From assembly GCA_963728075.1 (NCBI GenBank), contig CAVSIP010000002.1, positions 1 through 64,000 on the forward strand: DNA of 64,000 nucleotides, written 5' to 3'. The position numbers were made by a program, and so were the translations under genes. Below are positions 7,008 through 16,072 of the stretch, piece by piece (position 1 is the stretch's first letter; each line of letters begins with the position of its first letter). Origin of the DNA: CAVSIP01 sp963728075. GTDB lineage: Bacteria; Actinomycetota; Actinomycetes; JAFAQI01; DASSKL01. The notes under the pieces are model-generated. The model worked only from the letters and a program-made list of their open reading frames with translations, made no database searches and was not told the DNA's origin.

Positions 7008-8388
7008 GTCGCCGTACCCGGGTCCCTACGCCGGTGCCGGGTACGGCGGCCCGCCCCGCGTGCAGCCGGCGCTGCCCCCAGACCAGCTCGGCATCCCCGA
7101 GGCGATCCTGCTCAGCCTGGCCAGGACCGTCTGGGCCTACGGCCTCGAGCTGCTGCTCCTCGCGACCGTCAGCGCCCCGACGCTCGCCGGCATCGTCGAG
7201 CACCACCAGTTCCTCGGCGGCCTCGGCAGCGCCACCGTCATCGCCGCACTGCTCGGCGTCCCAGGTTGCCGGCGCCTCCTGGGCCGGACGTTGTACTCCA
7301 TCAGCGTTCGGCGCTGCTGGCACCGCGCGGTCCGGTCCCTCGCCCAGGCAGGCAACCACAGCCTGCGGGGGCAGCTCGTCGCCATCCGCAGGGTGCGGCG
7401 CCGTCGCTGCGGAGCGGTCCTCGACATCCGCGTCCCCGTCGGAGCCACCGTGACGGACCTCGAGAACGCCGCCGAAGCCCTCGCCGCCATTCTGGAGATC
7501 CGCGAGCTCCACATCAAGCGCGACCCCACCAACGCCCGGCAAGCCACCGTCAGCCTCATCCGCAGCGACCCACTCGCCGACCCCGCACCCAAATGGCCAC
7601 ACCTCAGCGCGGATCGCCTCAGCCTGTGGGATCCGATCCCGGTCGGCATCGACGAAGACGGCGACCCCGTCACCCTCTCGCTTCCTGAACGCAACGTGCT
7701 GCTCGGAGGCGAACCCGGCGCTGGCAAGAGCGCGGCGCTCTCGATCCTCGTGGCCACGGCGGCCCTCGACCCCACCGTGCAGCTGCACCTGCTCGACGGC
7801 AAGCTCGTCGAACTCGCCCTCTGGGCAGGCTGCGCCACCGACACTGCGGGAGTCGACGTCGCCGATGCCAACCTGCTTCTGCAGAAGCTCCGCGCGGACA
7901 TGGACGCACGCTACGTTGCCCTGCTCGCCAACCGCGCCCGCAAGGTCACCCCCGACACCGGGCTGCCGCTCCATCTGGTTGTCGTCGACGAGCTCGCGCA
8001 CTACCTGCTCAACGGCGACCGCAAGGACCGGACCCTGTTCGCCGAGCTCATGCGCGACCTCGTCGCCCGCGGCCGCGCGGCCGGCATCATCGTTATCGCC
8101 GCCACCCAGAAACCCCAGCACGACGTCATCCCCACCGCACTGCGCGACCTGTTCGGGTTCCGCTGGGCCCTGCGCTGCGCCACACCCCAGGCCTCGGACA
8201 CCGTCCTGGGCGCCGGCTGGGCCAGCCAAGGCCACACCGCCAGCGACATCGACTCCGCCCACCGCGGCGTCGGCCTCCTCCTGCACGAAGGCGAACAACC
8301 CGTACGCCTCCGCACCCACTACCTCGACGACGGGGACCTCACTGCGATCGCCTCGCGCGCCGAGCAGCTTCGACAGGAGCTGAGATGA
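7000..8388 (+). CDS. traSA: FtsK/SpoIIIE-type DNA translocase TraSA
   Basis: This 462-residue protein starts at a GTG overlapping the preceding small gene. Hydrophobic N-terminal segments around residues 35-65 are followed by the motor domain. Walker A is GGEPGAGKSAALS near residue 236 and Walker B is LHLVVVDELAHYL near residue 325. Single FtsK-like pumps of this class move double-stranded AICE DNA between mycelia, unlike type IV secretion systems. Its stop overlaps the repSA start (ATGA). The paralogue is at 45344-46675. Confidence 0.85.
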   Translation: MAESPYPGPYAGAGYGGPPRVQPALPPDQLGIPEAILLSLARTVWAYGLELLLLATVSAPTLAGIVEHHQFLGGLGSATVIAALLGVPGCRRLLGRTLYSISVRRCWHRAVRSLAQAGNHSLRGQLVAIRRVRRRRCGAVLDIRVPVGATVTDLENAAEALAAILEIRELHIKRDPTNARQATVSLIRSDPLADPAPKWPHLSADRLSLWDPIPVGIDEDGDPVTLSLPERNVLLGGEPGAGKSAALSILVATAALDPTVQLHLLDGKLVELALWAGCATDTAGVDVADANLLLQKLRADMDARYVALLANRARKVTPDTGLPLHLVVVDELAHYLLNGDRKDRTLFAELMRDLVARGRAAGIIVIAATQKPQHDVIPTALRDLFGFRWALRCATPQASDTVLGAGWASQGHTASDIDSAHRGVGLLLHEGEQPVRLRTHYLDDGDLTAIASRAEQLRQELR

Positions 8389-9791
8389 CAACCCTGCTGC
8401 CGAAGGGAGCGCTCGATACGGTGCTCGCCCGAGCCAGCGATCCAGCCGAATTCGAGCGATGGACGGAGCAGATTCGGCGAACCGGCTTCTGCAGCCACCC
8501 GATACGGCTGCGCGGTCAGAGCCTGACGATCGATGCTGGCAGCGGCGAGATCCTTCGCCGTCACGACAGCTCGGAGGATCCCGACGGTGTCCTGCTCATC
8601 GCATGCCGCAACCGTCGCGCCACCCGCTGCCCGAGCTGCTCTGACACATACCGCCAGGACTCGTTCCACCTCATCGCAGCTGGTCTCCGTGGAGGGAAGG
8701 GAATCCCGGACACGGTGGCCCGTCACCCGCGCACCTTCGTCACGTTAACGGCGCCTAGCTTCGGGCCAGTCCATTCGCGCCGCGATGGCCAGCAAGCGTG
8801 CCGTCCTCGGCCCAGTCGCGATCGTTGCCAACACGGCCTCGCGCGTGGCTGCTGGAAGCGACACCGAGACGGCGACCCGCTGCTTGGTCAGCCCATCTGC
8901 CCCGAGTGCTTCGACTACGACGAGGCCGTCCTGTGGAACGCAGTGGCACCCGAGCTCTGGCGGCGAACGACGATCGCCATCCGCCGCGAACTCGCACGGC
9001 TCGCGAACATCCCCGTTCGAAAGCTCAACGACCACATCCGGCTGCGGTTTACCAAGGTCATCGAGTACCAGGCGCGCGGGGCGGTTCACGTCCATGCACT
9101 GCTGCGACTCGACGGCCCAGACCCGGACGACGTGGTCGCAGCATCCGACGAATGGACTGCCGAGCTTCTGCAGCAAGCCATACGCTCCGCGGTGGCGAAG
9201 GTCCGTACGCCGATCGCCGGCCTCGCTGACGGAGGCAACCATCGCGTCGGATGGGGCGAGCAGCTCGACGTGCATCCGCTCGCGCCCCCCGGCGAGGGTG
9301 CCGACGCGCAATCAGAGCTCCGCCGGATCGCCGCATACGTAGCCAAGTACGCGACCAAGAGCACCGATCACGGCGGGGCTCTGGATCGACGGCTCCAGCA
9401 CGCTACCGACATCGACCAGCTCGCCATCGACGAGCATCATCGTGAATTCGTCGAGGCCGCGTGGCGCCTCGGCGCGGAGCCGCACCTGGCCTCTTTGAAG
9501 CTCCGTCGGTGGGCGCACACACTGGGGTACAGAGGTCACTGGTCCACGAGGAGTCGCCGGTACAGCACGACTCTGACCAGCCTTCGCGCGGCACGTCGCG
9601 AATGGTTCTCGCCGAGTACACCAAGGGTTTCGCCCGCCGCCGAGTTGACCGTTGGACGTTGGACGTACGCGGGCAGCGGGTTCAGGACGCTGGGTGACAG
9701 CTGGCTTGCAGCCACCGCTCAGAGCCAACGCCTGGAGGCGGCACGTGAACGACGACAGACCCTTCGCATCGGACCATCGACATGTCCGTGA
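8385..9791 (+). CDS. repSA: RepSA-family replication initiator
   Basis: This 468-residue protein has paired cysteines for zinc binding near residues 70-90 (CRNRRATRCPSC) and 175 (CPECFDYD). The HUH-type metal motif is GAVHVHALLRLDGP near residue 233, and a catalytic-tyrosine region IAAYVAKYATK is near residue 318. These mark a rolling-circle initiator of the pSAM2 RepSA type, which nicks and starts replication of the excised circle. It is translationally coupled to traSA. The paralogue is at 43953-45347. Confidence 0.85.
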   Translation: MTTLLPKGALDTVLARASDPAEFERWTEQIRRTGFCSHPIRLRGQSLTIDAGSGEILRRHDSSEDPDGVLLIACRNRRATRCPSCSDTYRQDSFHLIAAGLRGGKGIPDTVARHPRTFVTLTAPSFGPVHSRRDGQQACRPRPSRDRCQHGLARGCWKRHRDGDPLLGQPICPECFDYDEAVLWNAVAPELWRRTTIAIRRELARLANIPVRKLNDHIRLRFTKVIEYQARGAVHVHALLRLDGPDPDDVVAASDEWTAELLQQAIRSAVAKVRTPIAGLADGGNHRVGWGEQLDVHPLAPPGEGADAQSELRRIAAYVAKYATKSTDHGGALDRRLQHATDIDQLAIDEHHREFVEAAWRLGAEPHLASLKLRRWAHTLGYRGHWSTRSRRYSTTLTSLRAARREWFSPSTPRVSPAAELTVGRWTYAGSGFRTLGDSWLAATAQSQRLEAARERRQTLRIGPSTCP

Positions 9792-10138
9792 CGATCGAGC
9801 TCTTCACTATCGCCGAAGCCGCCACGACCTTGCACGTGCCTGAGGGCTGGCTCCGCAAACGAGTCAGCGCCCACGCAGTTCCCCACACACGGCTTGGCAA
9901 GCATGTGCGATTCACTGCAGAGCACCTTCGAGAGATCGTCGAGCAAGGCGAGAATCCGGCTGAAGCCAAGAGCGTTGGCAGGGACGGACTCAGCCCACGC
10001 TCTCGCCGGGCCCGAACCGGCAACCCACGGGGACCCGAGATCCTGCGACAACCTGTTGGGCTGACCTCGACTCAGGTCCGGTCCACTGACGACACAGCAT
10101 CGCTACCTCCGGCTCCGAACAGCTCTCGGCCATCCTGA
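9782..10138 (+). CDS. xis: Excisionase-like helix-turn-helix protein
   Basis: This 118-residue protein has an N-terminal MerR/Xis-like domain (LFTIAEAATTLHVPEGWLRK, then HTRLGKHVRFTAEHLREIVE). The poorly structured C-terminal tail is longer than usual. It overlaps the 3' end of repSA by 10 bases. In most AICEs the integrase gene follows xis directly. Here it does not: a decayed GNAT gene, an IS and two tRNA-synthetase genes lie before the only integrase of the island, on the opposite strand. Confidence 0.75.
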   Translation: MSVTIELFTIAEAATTLHVPEGWLRKRVSAHAVPHTRLGKHVRFTAEHLREIVEQGENPAEAKSVGRDGLSPRSRRARTGNPRGPEILRQPVGLTSTQVRSTDDTASLPPAPNSSRPS

Positions 10139-10264
10139 AGGCCGTAGACGGTCGCGCTCTGACCCTTGCTCTCTCCGTGTAAGCAACATCTGGTGCTGCA
10201 TGACTCCCCAGGTGCTGGATGCAACCTGGCCATTGTCTCGGTAGCCAAGTCGAAGCGACACCGC

Positions 10265-11905
10265 CTGAGCCTTGATCCACCGACGGTGATTGCACGGTCG
10301 CTGTTTTCGTGATGGGCGTCGCTTTTCTGGTTGCGGCCGTGACGGGTCTGCCGGTCTGCCCGGCTCTTCCACTGTCGTCCTCGGTCGGGCCCGTCGTTGG
10401 GCGGTGCGGTCAGGGGGTTGCCGTGGCGGGTGGTCCGGTGGCGGCGTCGAACAGGCGGGTCCATGCCTGCGCCCACGGCCAGGCCGCAGGCAGGTGCAGG
10501 GTCAGCCGCCGCGCAGAGCGGGCGACGCGGGCGGGCACGTTGATCAGCTGGGCGCGCAGCGTCGTCCACCGCGCCCGGGCGTGGCGGGTGGATGCCAAGA
10601 CTCCGGCGGCGCGGGCCAGGTTGAACGCGATGACCGTGTGCGCGAGCCAGGCAGCGTTGGCCGCATAGGACCCGGAGGGCAGGTGCGCCAACGGACCGGC
10701 CTTGAGCTCGGCGATGACCTGCTCGACGAGGGCGTGGTCGCGGTGGCTGGCGTCGGCCTCCACGGTGGACAGCGTCGAGTTCGTGATGAACGCGTGATGG
10801 CGGTGCGCGGCGAACAGCTCACCCTGCTCGCCGTGCCCGTCGGTGTTGAGCCGTTTGACGCGGCGGACCACCAGCCGGCAGGCCACCTGCTCGGCCTTGC
10901 GGCGGGAGGTGAACGCAGTGAAGCCGATCTCGGCGACCTCGGCCTCGGACACCCATCGGCGCTCGTCCTCGTCCCAGACCGCGTTCGGATACTCGATGGC
11001 CGTCCACGCCTGCTCCGGGATGCAGCCGATCGCGGCGACGACCTGCGGGTTCATCCGCGCGGTGACCGAGAACCATGCCTTCGCGCGGATCGCGGCGGCG
11101 ACGGTGGCGTGGGCGTAGTAAGCGGAGTCAGCACGCACCAGCAACTGACCGGACACCCCGGCCCGGCGCGCGGTGGCGACGGCTTGAGCGAGCAGCCGTC
11201 CGGCGCCCTTCCCGGAGGCGATGTTCCCTTTGCGCAGCCGCGCGGCGGCGATCAGCGGTGCGGCCAGCGGGGTCGAGACCACGGCGAGCTGCGCGTTCAG
11301 CCCGCGCACCCCGGAGTAGCCGAACGCCGCCGCCTGCTTCGCATAGCCATGCACCTCCCGGATCGTGTCGTCGATGTCGAGGAACGCCACCGTGTCCGCA
11401 CCGGTGAGCAGGCCCGGCACCCGGGCGGCCAGCCCGGCCAGCAGCCGGGAGGCAACTGCATCCAACTGCTGCACGTGCCCGTGGCGGAACGAGCGCAGGT
11501 AGCTGCCCAGCGTCGACGGCGCCCGCACCCCGACGAAGCATCGGCGCATCCCGCCGTGGCGCAGCACGTCCAGATCGTCGATGCTGTCCGCGCCCGCGAG
11601 CATGCCCGCGATCACACTGGCCGACTTGACCACCGGGTTCGGCGAGGCGACCGACAGGTGCCTGTCCAACAACTCGTGCAGACCGGCGGCCTCGCCCAGC
11701 CGCATCACCGGGACCAGCCCGGCCGCCGACACCAGGTTCGGATCATCGAAAACCACATCGACCCTGTGAGATGCTCGCACTTACGGGATGCCCCTTGTTG
11801 TGGTGGAGATCAGGACTTCAGCAACCCCGATTCTCCTGCCACACAAGGGGATTCTCGTTCTCCGGCACGCCAACAACCCAAGATCATCGGTGGATCAGGG
11901 CTGAG
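10265..11905 (-). mobile_element. IS1380-family insertion sequence
   Basis: An imperfect 21-bp terminal inverted repeat bounds the element (ctgagccttgatccaccga at 10265 onward; ctcagccctgatccaccga reading down from 11905; 3 mismatches). The 1.64-kb length and a single transposase gene are normal for IS1380. No clear target duplication is visible. The insertion splits a GNAT acetyltransferase gene. Confidence 0.75.
10410..11780 (-). CDS. IS1380-family transposase
   Basis: This 456-residue transposase has the DDE nuclease signature of the family: VAFLDIDDTIREVHGYAKQA, GQLLVRADSAYYAHATV and the C-terminal HALVEQVIAELKAGPLAHLP. It fills most of the element, and its coding frame appears intact. 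The start at 11780 is close to the right inverted repeat, as usual. Confidence 0.9.
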   Translation of the reverse strand: MRASHRVDVVFDDPNLVSAAGLVPVMRLGEAAGLHELLDRHLSVASPNPVVKSASVIAGMLAGADSIDDLDVLRHGGMRRCFVGVRAPSTLGSYLRSFRHGHVQQLDAVASRLLAGLAARVPGLLTGADTVAFLDIDDTIREVHGYAKQAAAFGYSGVRGLNAQLAVVSTPLAAPLIAAARLRKGNIASGKGAGRLLAQAVATARRAGVSGQLLVRADSAYYAHATVAAAIRAKAWFSVTARMNPQVVAAIGCIPEQAWTAIEYPNAVWDEDERRWVSEAEVAEIGFTAFTSRRKAEQVACRLVVRRVKRLNTDGHGEQGELFAAHRHHAFITNSTLSTVEADASHRDHALVEQVIAELKAGPLAHLPSGSYAANAAWLAHTVIAFNLARAAGVLASTRHARARWTTLRAQLINVPARVARSARRLTLHLPAAWPWAQAWTRLFDAATGPPATATP

Positions 11906-12489
11906 ACGAACGGTTCCTGGGGAAGTACTCGGACAGCGCCACGTCGGCGCCCAGATGATGGAACGCGAAGCACAGCATGGCGGCGCGGGAATCAGTGCCG
12001 TACCCCTGCCGCTGGTGGGCAGTGGCGATCCAGCTGGCGGTTCCAACCGTGCGCTTGGAGGCAAAGTCGTTCGCGTACAACTCTTGAACGCCGATAAGGC
12101 TCTCGTTGATAAACAACAGCCATGCTCAAGTGCCACGACTCGGGTCGCCAATGCGCTGGCGCTCGCCAGTGTCGTTGGAGAACGAGCCGGGGCAACTCGT
12201 GGCGCCTCGCTGGTTCCAACCACGGCCACGGCGCTGGTGTCATCGATGGCAAGGTCCTGGCGGCATTCACGAGCGCAGGAAGCTCTTGCTCGCGACAGAT
12301 TTCAACCGGACTCGGCCCCGCTTCGAGGGACAGCCCGAACAACGGATACAGGCCGCTCAGCAAGTCCTGCATCCGGCGATTGTTGCCCAACGCTGGCGGC
12401 GCGGCTCGATGGCAGGCACCTCTCGAAGGTGAATCGACCAGGGCTCGTCCGCCAAAAACGACCCAGGCTCGACCTCCCAACTCGAGGCC

Positions 12490-15400
12490 TCACTCAACCC
12501 TGCGGACTGAGATGAACGCGTGCTCGCCATCCCCGACGGTGATGGGTTCCCCCTCTGGCTCACCGATGGTGCATGAGGCCGCAAGCGTTTCGCGGGCGAT
12601 CAATTGCTCGTGAGTGCGCACCGCGGTCTGAACCGCCACGCTCCCACCCACTAGCAGCGATATTCGGTCGGAGACCTCGAGGCCTGCGGCGCGACGGGCC
12701 TGCTGCACAGCGCGTACAAGATCACGGGCCAGGCCCTCGACCGCGAGATCGACCGTCACATGCGTGTCGAGCACCACGAAACCACCACCAGGTAGGGGGC
12801 CGGTAACGACACCTTCGACCGCCGAGCCGCTCACGGTCTCGAGGCTGTACTCCCCGTCGACCAGCTCAAACCCGCCGGCAGTGACGGCGCCGTCCCCGGC
12901 AACTGACCAGTCCCCGGACTTCGAAGCCCTGATGACGTGCTGGACGTCCTTGCCGAGCCGGGGCCCGGCTACACGGGCGTTGACCGTCAGCCGCTGCTCG
13001 ACACCGTACGTCGTTGCCTCGCTGCTGTCGGCAGCGAGAAGCCGGAAGGTCTTGACGTTGACCTCGTCGGCGACAAGGTCGGACACGCCCTGGACCTCGA
13101 GCGCCGACGGGTCCGGGACGATCGCGGTGAGCGACGCGAGCGGAAGCCGGTTGCGTAGTGAGGCTGCCTTGCGCAGCGCGGAAGCCGCCGAGCAGATCTC
13201 GCGTACTTGGTCCATGACGAGCACGAGCGCGTCATCGGCCGGCAGGGAGTCGGCGAGTGGCCAGTCGGTGAGGTGCACGGACCGGTCACCAGTGAGGCCG
13301 CGCCAGATCTCCTCGGTCGTCAACGGCAATAGGGGTGCGGTCGCTCGGCACACCGTCTCGAGGACGGCGTACAGAGTCTCGAAGGCAGCCGGCTCCTCCT
13401 GGAAGAACCGGTCTCGTGAGCGGCGGATGTACCAGTTGGTCAGCAGGTCGAGGAACGCGCGCGTCGCCGCGCAGGCGTCGGCGACGGCGTACGCGTCGAG
13501 CGCCTCGGTCATCTCCCCGACGTACCGGCGGCACTTGGCGAGCACGTATCGGTCAAGCGGGTGGTGCGAGTCGGTTCGGCCCGTGGCCAGGTACCCCTGC
13601 CCCTTGCCCGCGGCGTTGGCGTAGAGCTGCAGGAAGTACCAGCTGTTCCAGAGCGGGATCATGACCTGCCGCACTGCGTCTCGGATGCCCTGTTCGGTGA
13701 CGATCAGGTTGCCGCCGCGCAGGACCGGGCTGGACATGAGGAACCACCGCATGGCGTCGGCGCCATCGCGGTCGAAGACCTCGCGGACATCGGGGTAGTT
13801 CCGCAGCGATTTGCTCATCTTGTTGCCGTCGGAGCCCAGCACGATGCCGTGACTAATGCAGCTCGAGAACGCGGGCCGGTCGAAGATCCCGGTGGCGAGG
13901 ATGTGCAGGGTGTAGAACCAGCCGCGGGTCTGGCCGATGTACTCGACGATGAAGTCGCCCGGGAAGTGGTGCTCGAACCAGTCCTGGTTCTCGAACGGGT
14001 AGTGCACCTGGGAGTAGCTCATCGACCCGGAGTCGAACCACACGTCCAGGACATCGGGCACGCGACGCATCGTGGACGCGCCGGTCGGATCATCAGGGTT
14101 GGGGCGCGTCAGGTCGTCGATGAACGGCCGGTGCAAGTCGGGCTCACCGGCCCGGTTGCGCGGGACCCTGCCGAAGTCAGCCTCGAGGTCGGCGAACGAG
14201 CCGTAGACGTCGACCCGCGGGTACGCCGGGTCGTCGCTGACCCACACCGGCACCGGGCTGCCCCAGAAGCGGTTGCGAGTGATCGACCAGTCGCGGGCGT
14301 TCTCGAGCCACTTGCCGAACTGGCCGTCCTGGATGTGCTCGGGCACCCAGGTGATCTCCTTGTTGAGCTCGAGCATCCGCTCCTTGAAGGCCGTCACCTC
14401 GACGAACCAGGACGAGACGCCCTTATAGATCAGCGGTTCTCGGCAGCGCCAGCAGTGCGGGTAGGAGTGGTCGTAGCTCTCGCGGCGCAGCAGCACTGTG
14501 CCAGCAGTGACGCTGCCGGCATCCTCACCGCGCGTGGCGGCTTTCAGGTGATCGATGATCAGCGCGTTCGCGTCGAAGACGAGCAGGCCGGCGTAGTCGT
14601 CCACCGGATGCGTGAACCTGCCGTCCTTGCCGACCGGCATGACGGCCTCGATGCCCTCACGGTCGGTGACCTCTTTGTCGATCTCGCCGAACGCCCCCGC
14701 GCTGTGCACCAAACCGACACCGTCGGTGGTGGTGACCGCGTCGTCGACGGCGACCACGCGGAAGGCGTTCTCGTGGCCGGCGAAGTACGTGAAGGGCGGC
14801 TCGTAGGTGCTGTCGACCAGTTCGGCACCAGTGTGACGCGACACGATCGCAGGATCGTGGCCGAGCTCGCGTGCGTAGGCGGCGAGCCGGGCCTCGGCGA
14901 GCAGGTAGCGGGCGGTCCTGTCGGTGCCAGGCACCGGCGCTTCGACCACGACGTAGTCGATCTCCGAGCCGACCATGATCGCCAAGTTGGAAGGCAAGGT
15001 CCACGGCGTCGTCGTCCACACGAGCGCGAGCACGCCCTCCGCAGGCCCGCTGGTCAGCCGCAGACCGACGGTGACCGCGGGGTCCTGACGGTTCTGGTAC
15101 ACGTCGTCGTCCATACGCAGCTCATGGTTCGACAGCGGTGTCTCGTCGTTCCAGCAGTACGGCAGGACCCGAAAGCCCTCGTAGACCCAGCCCTTGTCGT
15201 GGAGCTGTTTGAAGGCCCAGATCACCGACTCCATGTAGTCGGAGTTCATGGTCCGGTAGTCGTGGTCGAAGTCCACCCAGCGCGCCTGCCGGGTCACGTA
15301 GTCGCGCCACTCGCCGGTGTACTTCATCACCGACTCACGGCAGGCGTCGTTGAATTTCTCGATGCCCAGCTCGAGGATCTCGTCGGTGGTCTTGATGCCA

Positions 15401-15732
15401 TTGAGCCGCATCGCCTCGAGCTCGGCCGGCAGCCCGTGGGTGTCCCAGCCGAACCGGCGCTCTACCCGGCGCCCACGCATCGTCTGGTAGCGCGGGATCA
15501 GGTCCTTCACGTAACCGGTGAGCAGGTGACCGTAGTGCGGCAGCCCGTTCGCGAACGGCGGGCCGTCGTAAAAGACGAACTCGTTGTCGCCGTGCTCTCC
15601 GGCCTCACGCTGGTCGATGCTCGCCTGGAACGTCCCGTCCTTGGCCCAGTAGTCGAGGATCCGCTCCTCGACCTCGGGGAACCTCGGTGCCGAGGGGACT
15701 CCCTGGTCGGGCGTGTGTCGGGGATACGTCAT
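12490..15732 (-). CDS. ileS: Isoleucyl-tRNA synthetase, type II (eukaryote-like)
   Basis: This 1080-residue class I synthetase charges tRNA-Ile. The HIGH motif is PHYGHLLTG near residue 65 and KMSKS is NKMSKSLRNYPD near residue 637. Sequence features such as FVFYDGPPFANG and WFDSGSMSY place it with the long, eukaryote-like IleRS group, whose members are naturally insensitive to mupirocin. The start is the ATG at 15732, with aggag 10 bases upstream. A longer frame to 15840 runs through the T-box leader and is rejected. It lies inside a mobile island, downstream of glyS and upstream of a ruined GNAT gene. Whether the chromosome has another ileS cannot be seen. Confidence 0.9.
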   Translation of the reverse strand: MTYPRHTPDQGVPSAPRFPEVEERILDYWAKDGTFQASIDQREAGEHGDNEFVFYDGPPFANGLPHYGHLLTGYVKDLIPRYQTMRGRRVERRFGWDTHGLPAELEAMRLNGIKTTDEILELGIEKFNDACRESVMKYTGEWRDYVTRQARWVDFDHDYRTMNSDYMESVIWAFKQLHDKGWVYEGFRVLPYCWNDETPLSNHELRMDDDVYQNRQDPAVTVGLRLTSGPAEGVLALVWTTTPWTLPSNLAIMVGSEIDYVVVEAPVPGTDRTARYLLAEARLAAYARELGHDPAIVSRHTGAELVDSTYEPPFTYFAGHENAFRVVAVDDAVTTTDGVGLVHSAGAFGEIDKEVTDREGIEAVMPVGKDGRFTHPVDDYAGLLVFDANALIIDHLKAATRGEDAGSVTAGTVLLRRESYDHSYPHCWRCREPLIYKGVSSWFVEVTAFKERMLELNKEITWVPEHIQDGQFGKWLENARDWSITRNRFWGSPVPVWVSDDPAYPRVDVYGSFADLEADFGRVPRNRAGEPDLHRPFIDDLTRPNPDDPTGASTMRRVPDVLDVWFDSGSMSYSQVHYPFENQDWFEHHFPGDFIVEYIGQTRGWFYTLHILATGIFDRPAFSSCISHGIVLGSDGNKMSKSLRNYPDVREVFDRDGADAMRWFLMSSPVLRGGNLIVTEQGIRDAVRQVMIPLWNSWYFLQLYANAAGKGQGYLATGRTDSHHPLDRYVLAKCRRYVGEMTEALDAYAVADACAATRAFLDLLTNWYIRRSRDRFFQEEPAAFETLYAVLETVCRATAPLLPLTTEEIWRGLTGDRSVHLTDWPLADSLPADDALVLVMDQVREICSAASALRKAASLRNRLPLASLTAIVPDPSALEVQGVSDLVADEVNVKTFRLLAADSSEATTYGVEQRLTVNARVAGPRLGKDVQHVIRASKSGDWSVAGDGAVTAGGFELVDGEYSLETVSGSAVEGVVTGPLPGGGFVVLDTHVTVDLAVEGLARDLVRAVQQARRAAGLEVSDRISLLVGGSVAVQTAVRTHEQLIARETLAASCTIGEPEGEPITVGDGEHAFISVRRVE

Positions 15733-15734
15733 CG

Positions 15735-15955
15735 GGTCGCTGCTCCTGCGTCGTCGGGTCTTGATCCACGAGGACGACAGGTCAGCCGCGGTACCACCTC
15801 GCTTGCCGCTCCCTTGCTGGTGAGGGTGCGACCGCTTCATGACGGCTGTGACGGGCCTACCCGTCCGGTTCTAGTAGGACCCGGCTGGGTGTCGGGAGCC
15901 CGTTCTTCCGGAGGCTCGCCGCTGATGACGGCTCGAACGCCTATGAGCTACAGGC
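15735..15955 (-). promoter_or_regulatory. T-box leader of ileS, translational type with ultrashort stem I
   Basis: On the minus strand the T-box core AGGTGGTACCGCG occupies 15799-15787; its UGGU can pair with the ACCA end of tRNA-Ile. About 125 bases upstream, gccgtcatcagcggc forms a short stem whose loop shows the codon ATC (15926-15924), the specifier for the GAT anticodon. Downstream, CCTGTCGTC can pair with GACGACGCAGG, hiding the ileS ribosome-binding site. Uncharged tRNA-Ile would release it. This is the ultrashort stem I architecture known for actinobacterial ileS T-boxes. Confidence 0.85.
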
Positions 15956-15987
15956 TATGGCCAGCTCCTCAGGGGAGCCAGTCAGAT

Positions 15988-16024
15988 CCGGACGTGAACT
16001 GGGAATTCCCACGTCGTCGTCCGG
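15988..16024. terminator. Palindromic hairpin between glyS and ileS leader
   Basis: The arms ccggacg (15988-15994) and cgtccgg (16018-16024) enclose a 12-bp palindrome, tgggaattccca (16000-16011). It lies about 50 bases past the glyS stop and just before the T-box leader on the same strand. It could end glyS transcripts or bind a protein. There is no T-tract, as is common in high-GC genomes. Confidence 0.35.
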
Positions 16025-16072
16025 AGAACGGCCGCGTATGGGGAGCGAGATACCGAAATGGAGCGGGTTGCT

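Larger units (their letters stand above)
10103..12372 (-). pseudogene. GNAT N-acetyltransferase, frameshifted and split by IS1380
   Basis: The 5' part (12372 down to 11906) encodes MQDLLSGLYPLFGLSLEAGP and then, after a one-base frameshift near 12117, LIGVQELYANDF, HQRQGYGTDSRAAMLC and FHHLGADVALSEYF, a typical GNAT acetyl-CoA-binding core. The remaining C-terminus lies on the far side of the IS (10264 down to 10103) as VSLRLGYRDNGQVASSTWGV, matching the usual GNAT ending. Joined, the segments read NRSS-AVSLRLGY, so the IS1380 copy inserted inside this gene. Acceptor unknown. It follows ileS on the same strand and may have belonged to the same transcription unit. Confidence 0.75.

Noticed and set aside
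10290..12515. 741-residue frame on the plus strand across the IS
   Set aside because: It is antisense to the IS1380 transposase and the GNAT fragments; Gly/Arg/Asp-rich composition is a high-GC shadow.
15733..15840. 36-residue N-terminal extension of IleRS
   Set aside because: The extension would be translated through the T-box core. It is Arg/Ser-rich and unlike the family, and the ATG at 15732 has its own ribosome-binding site.
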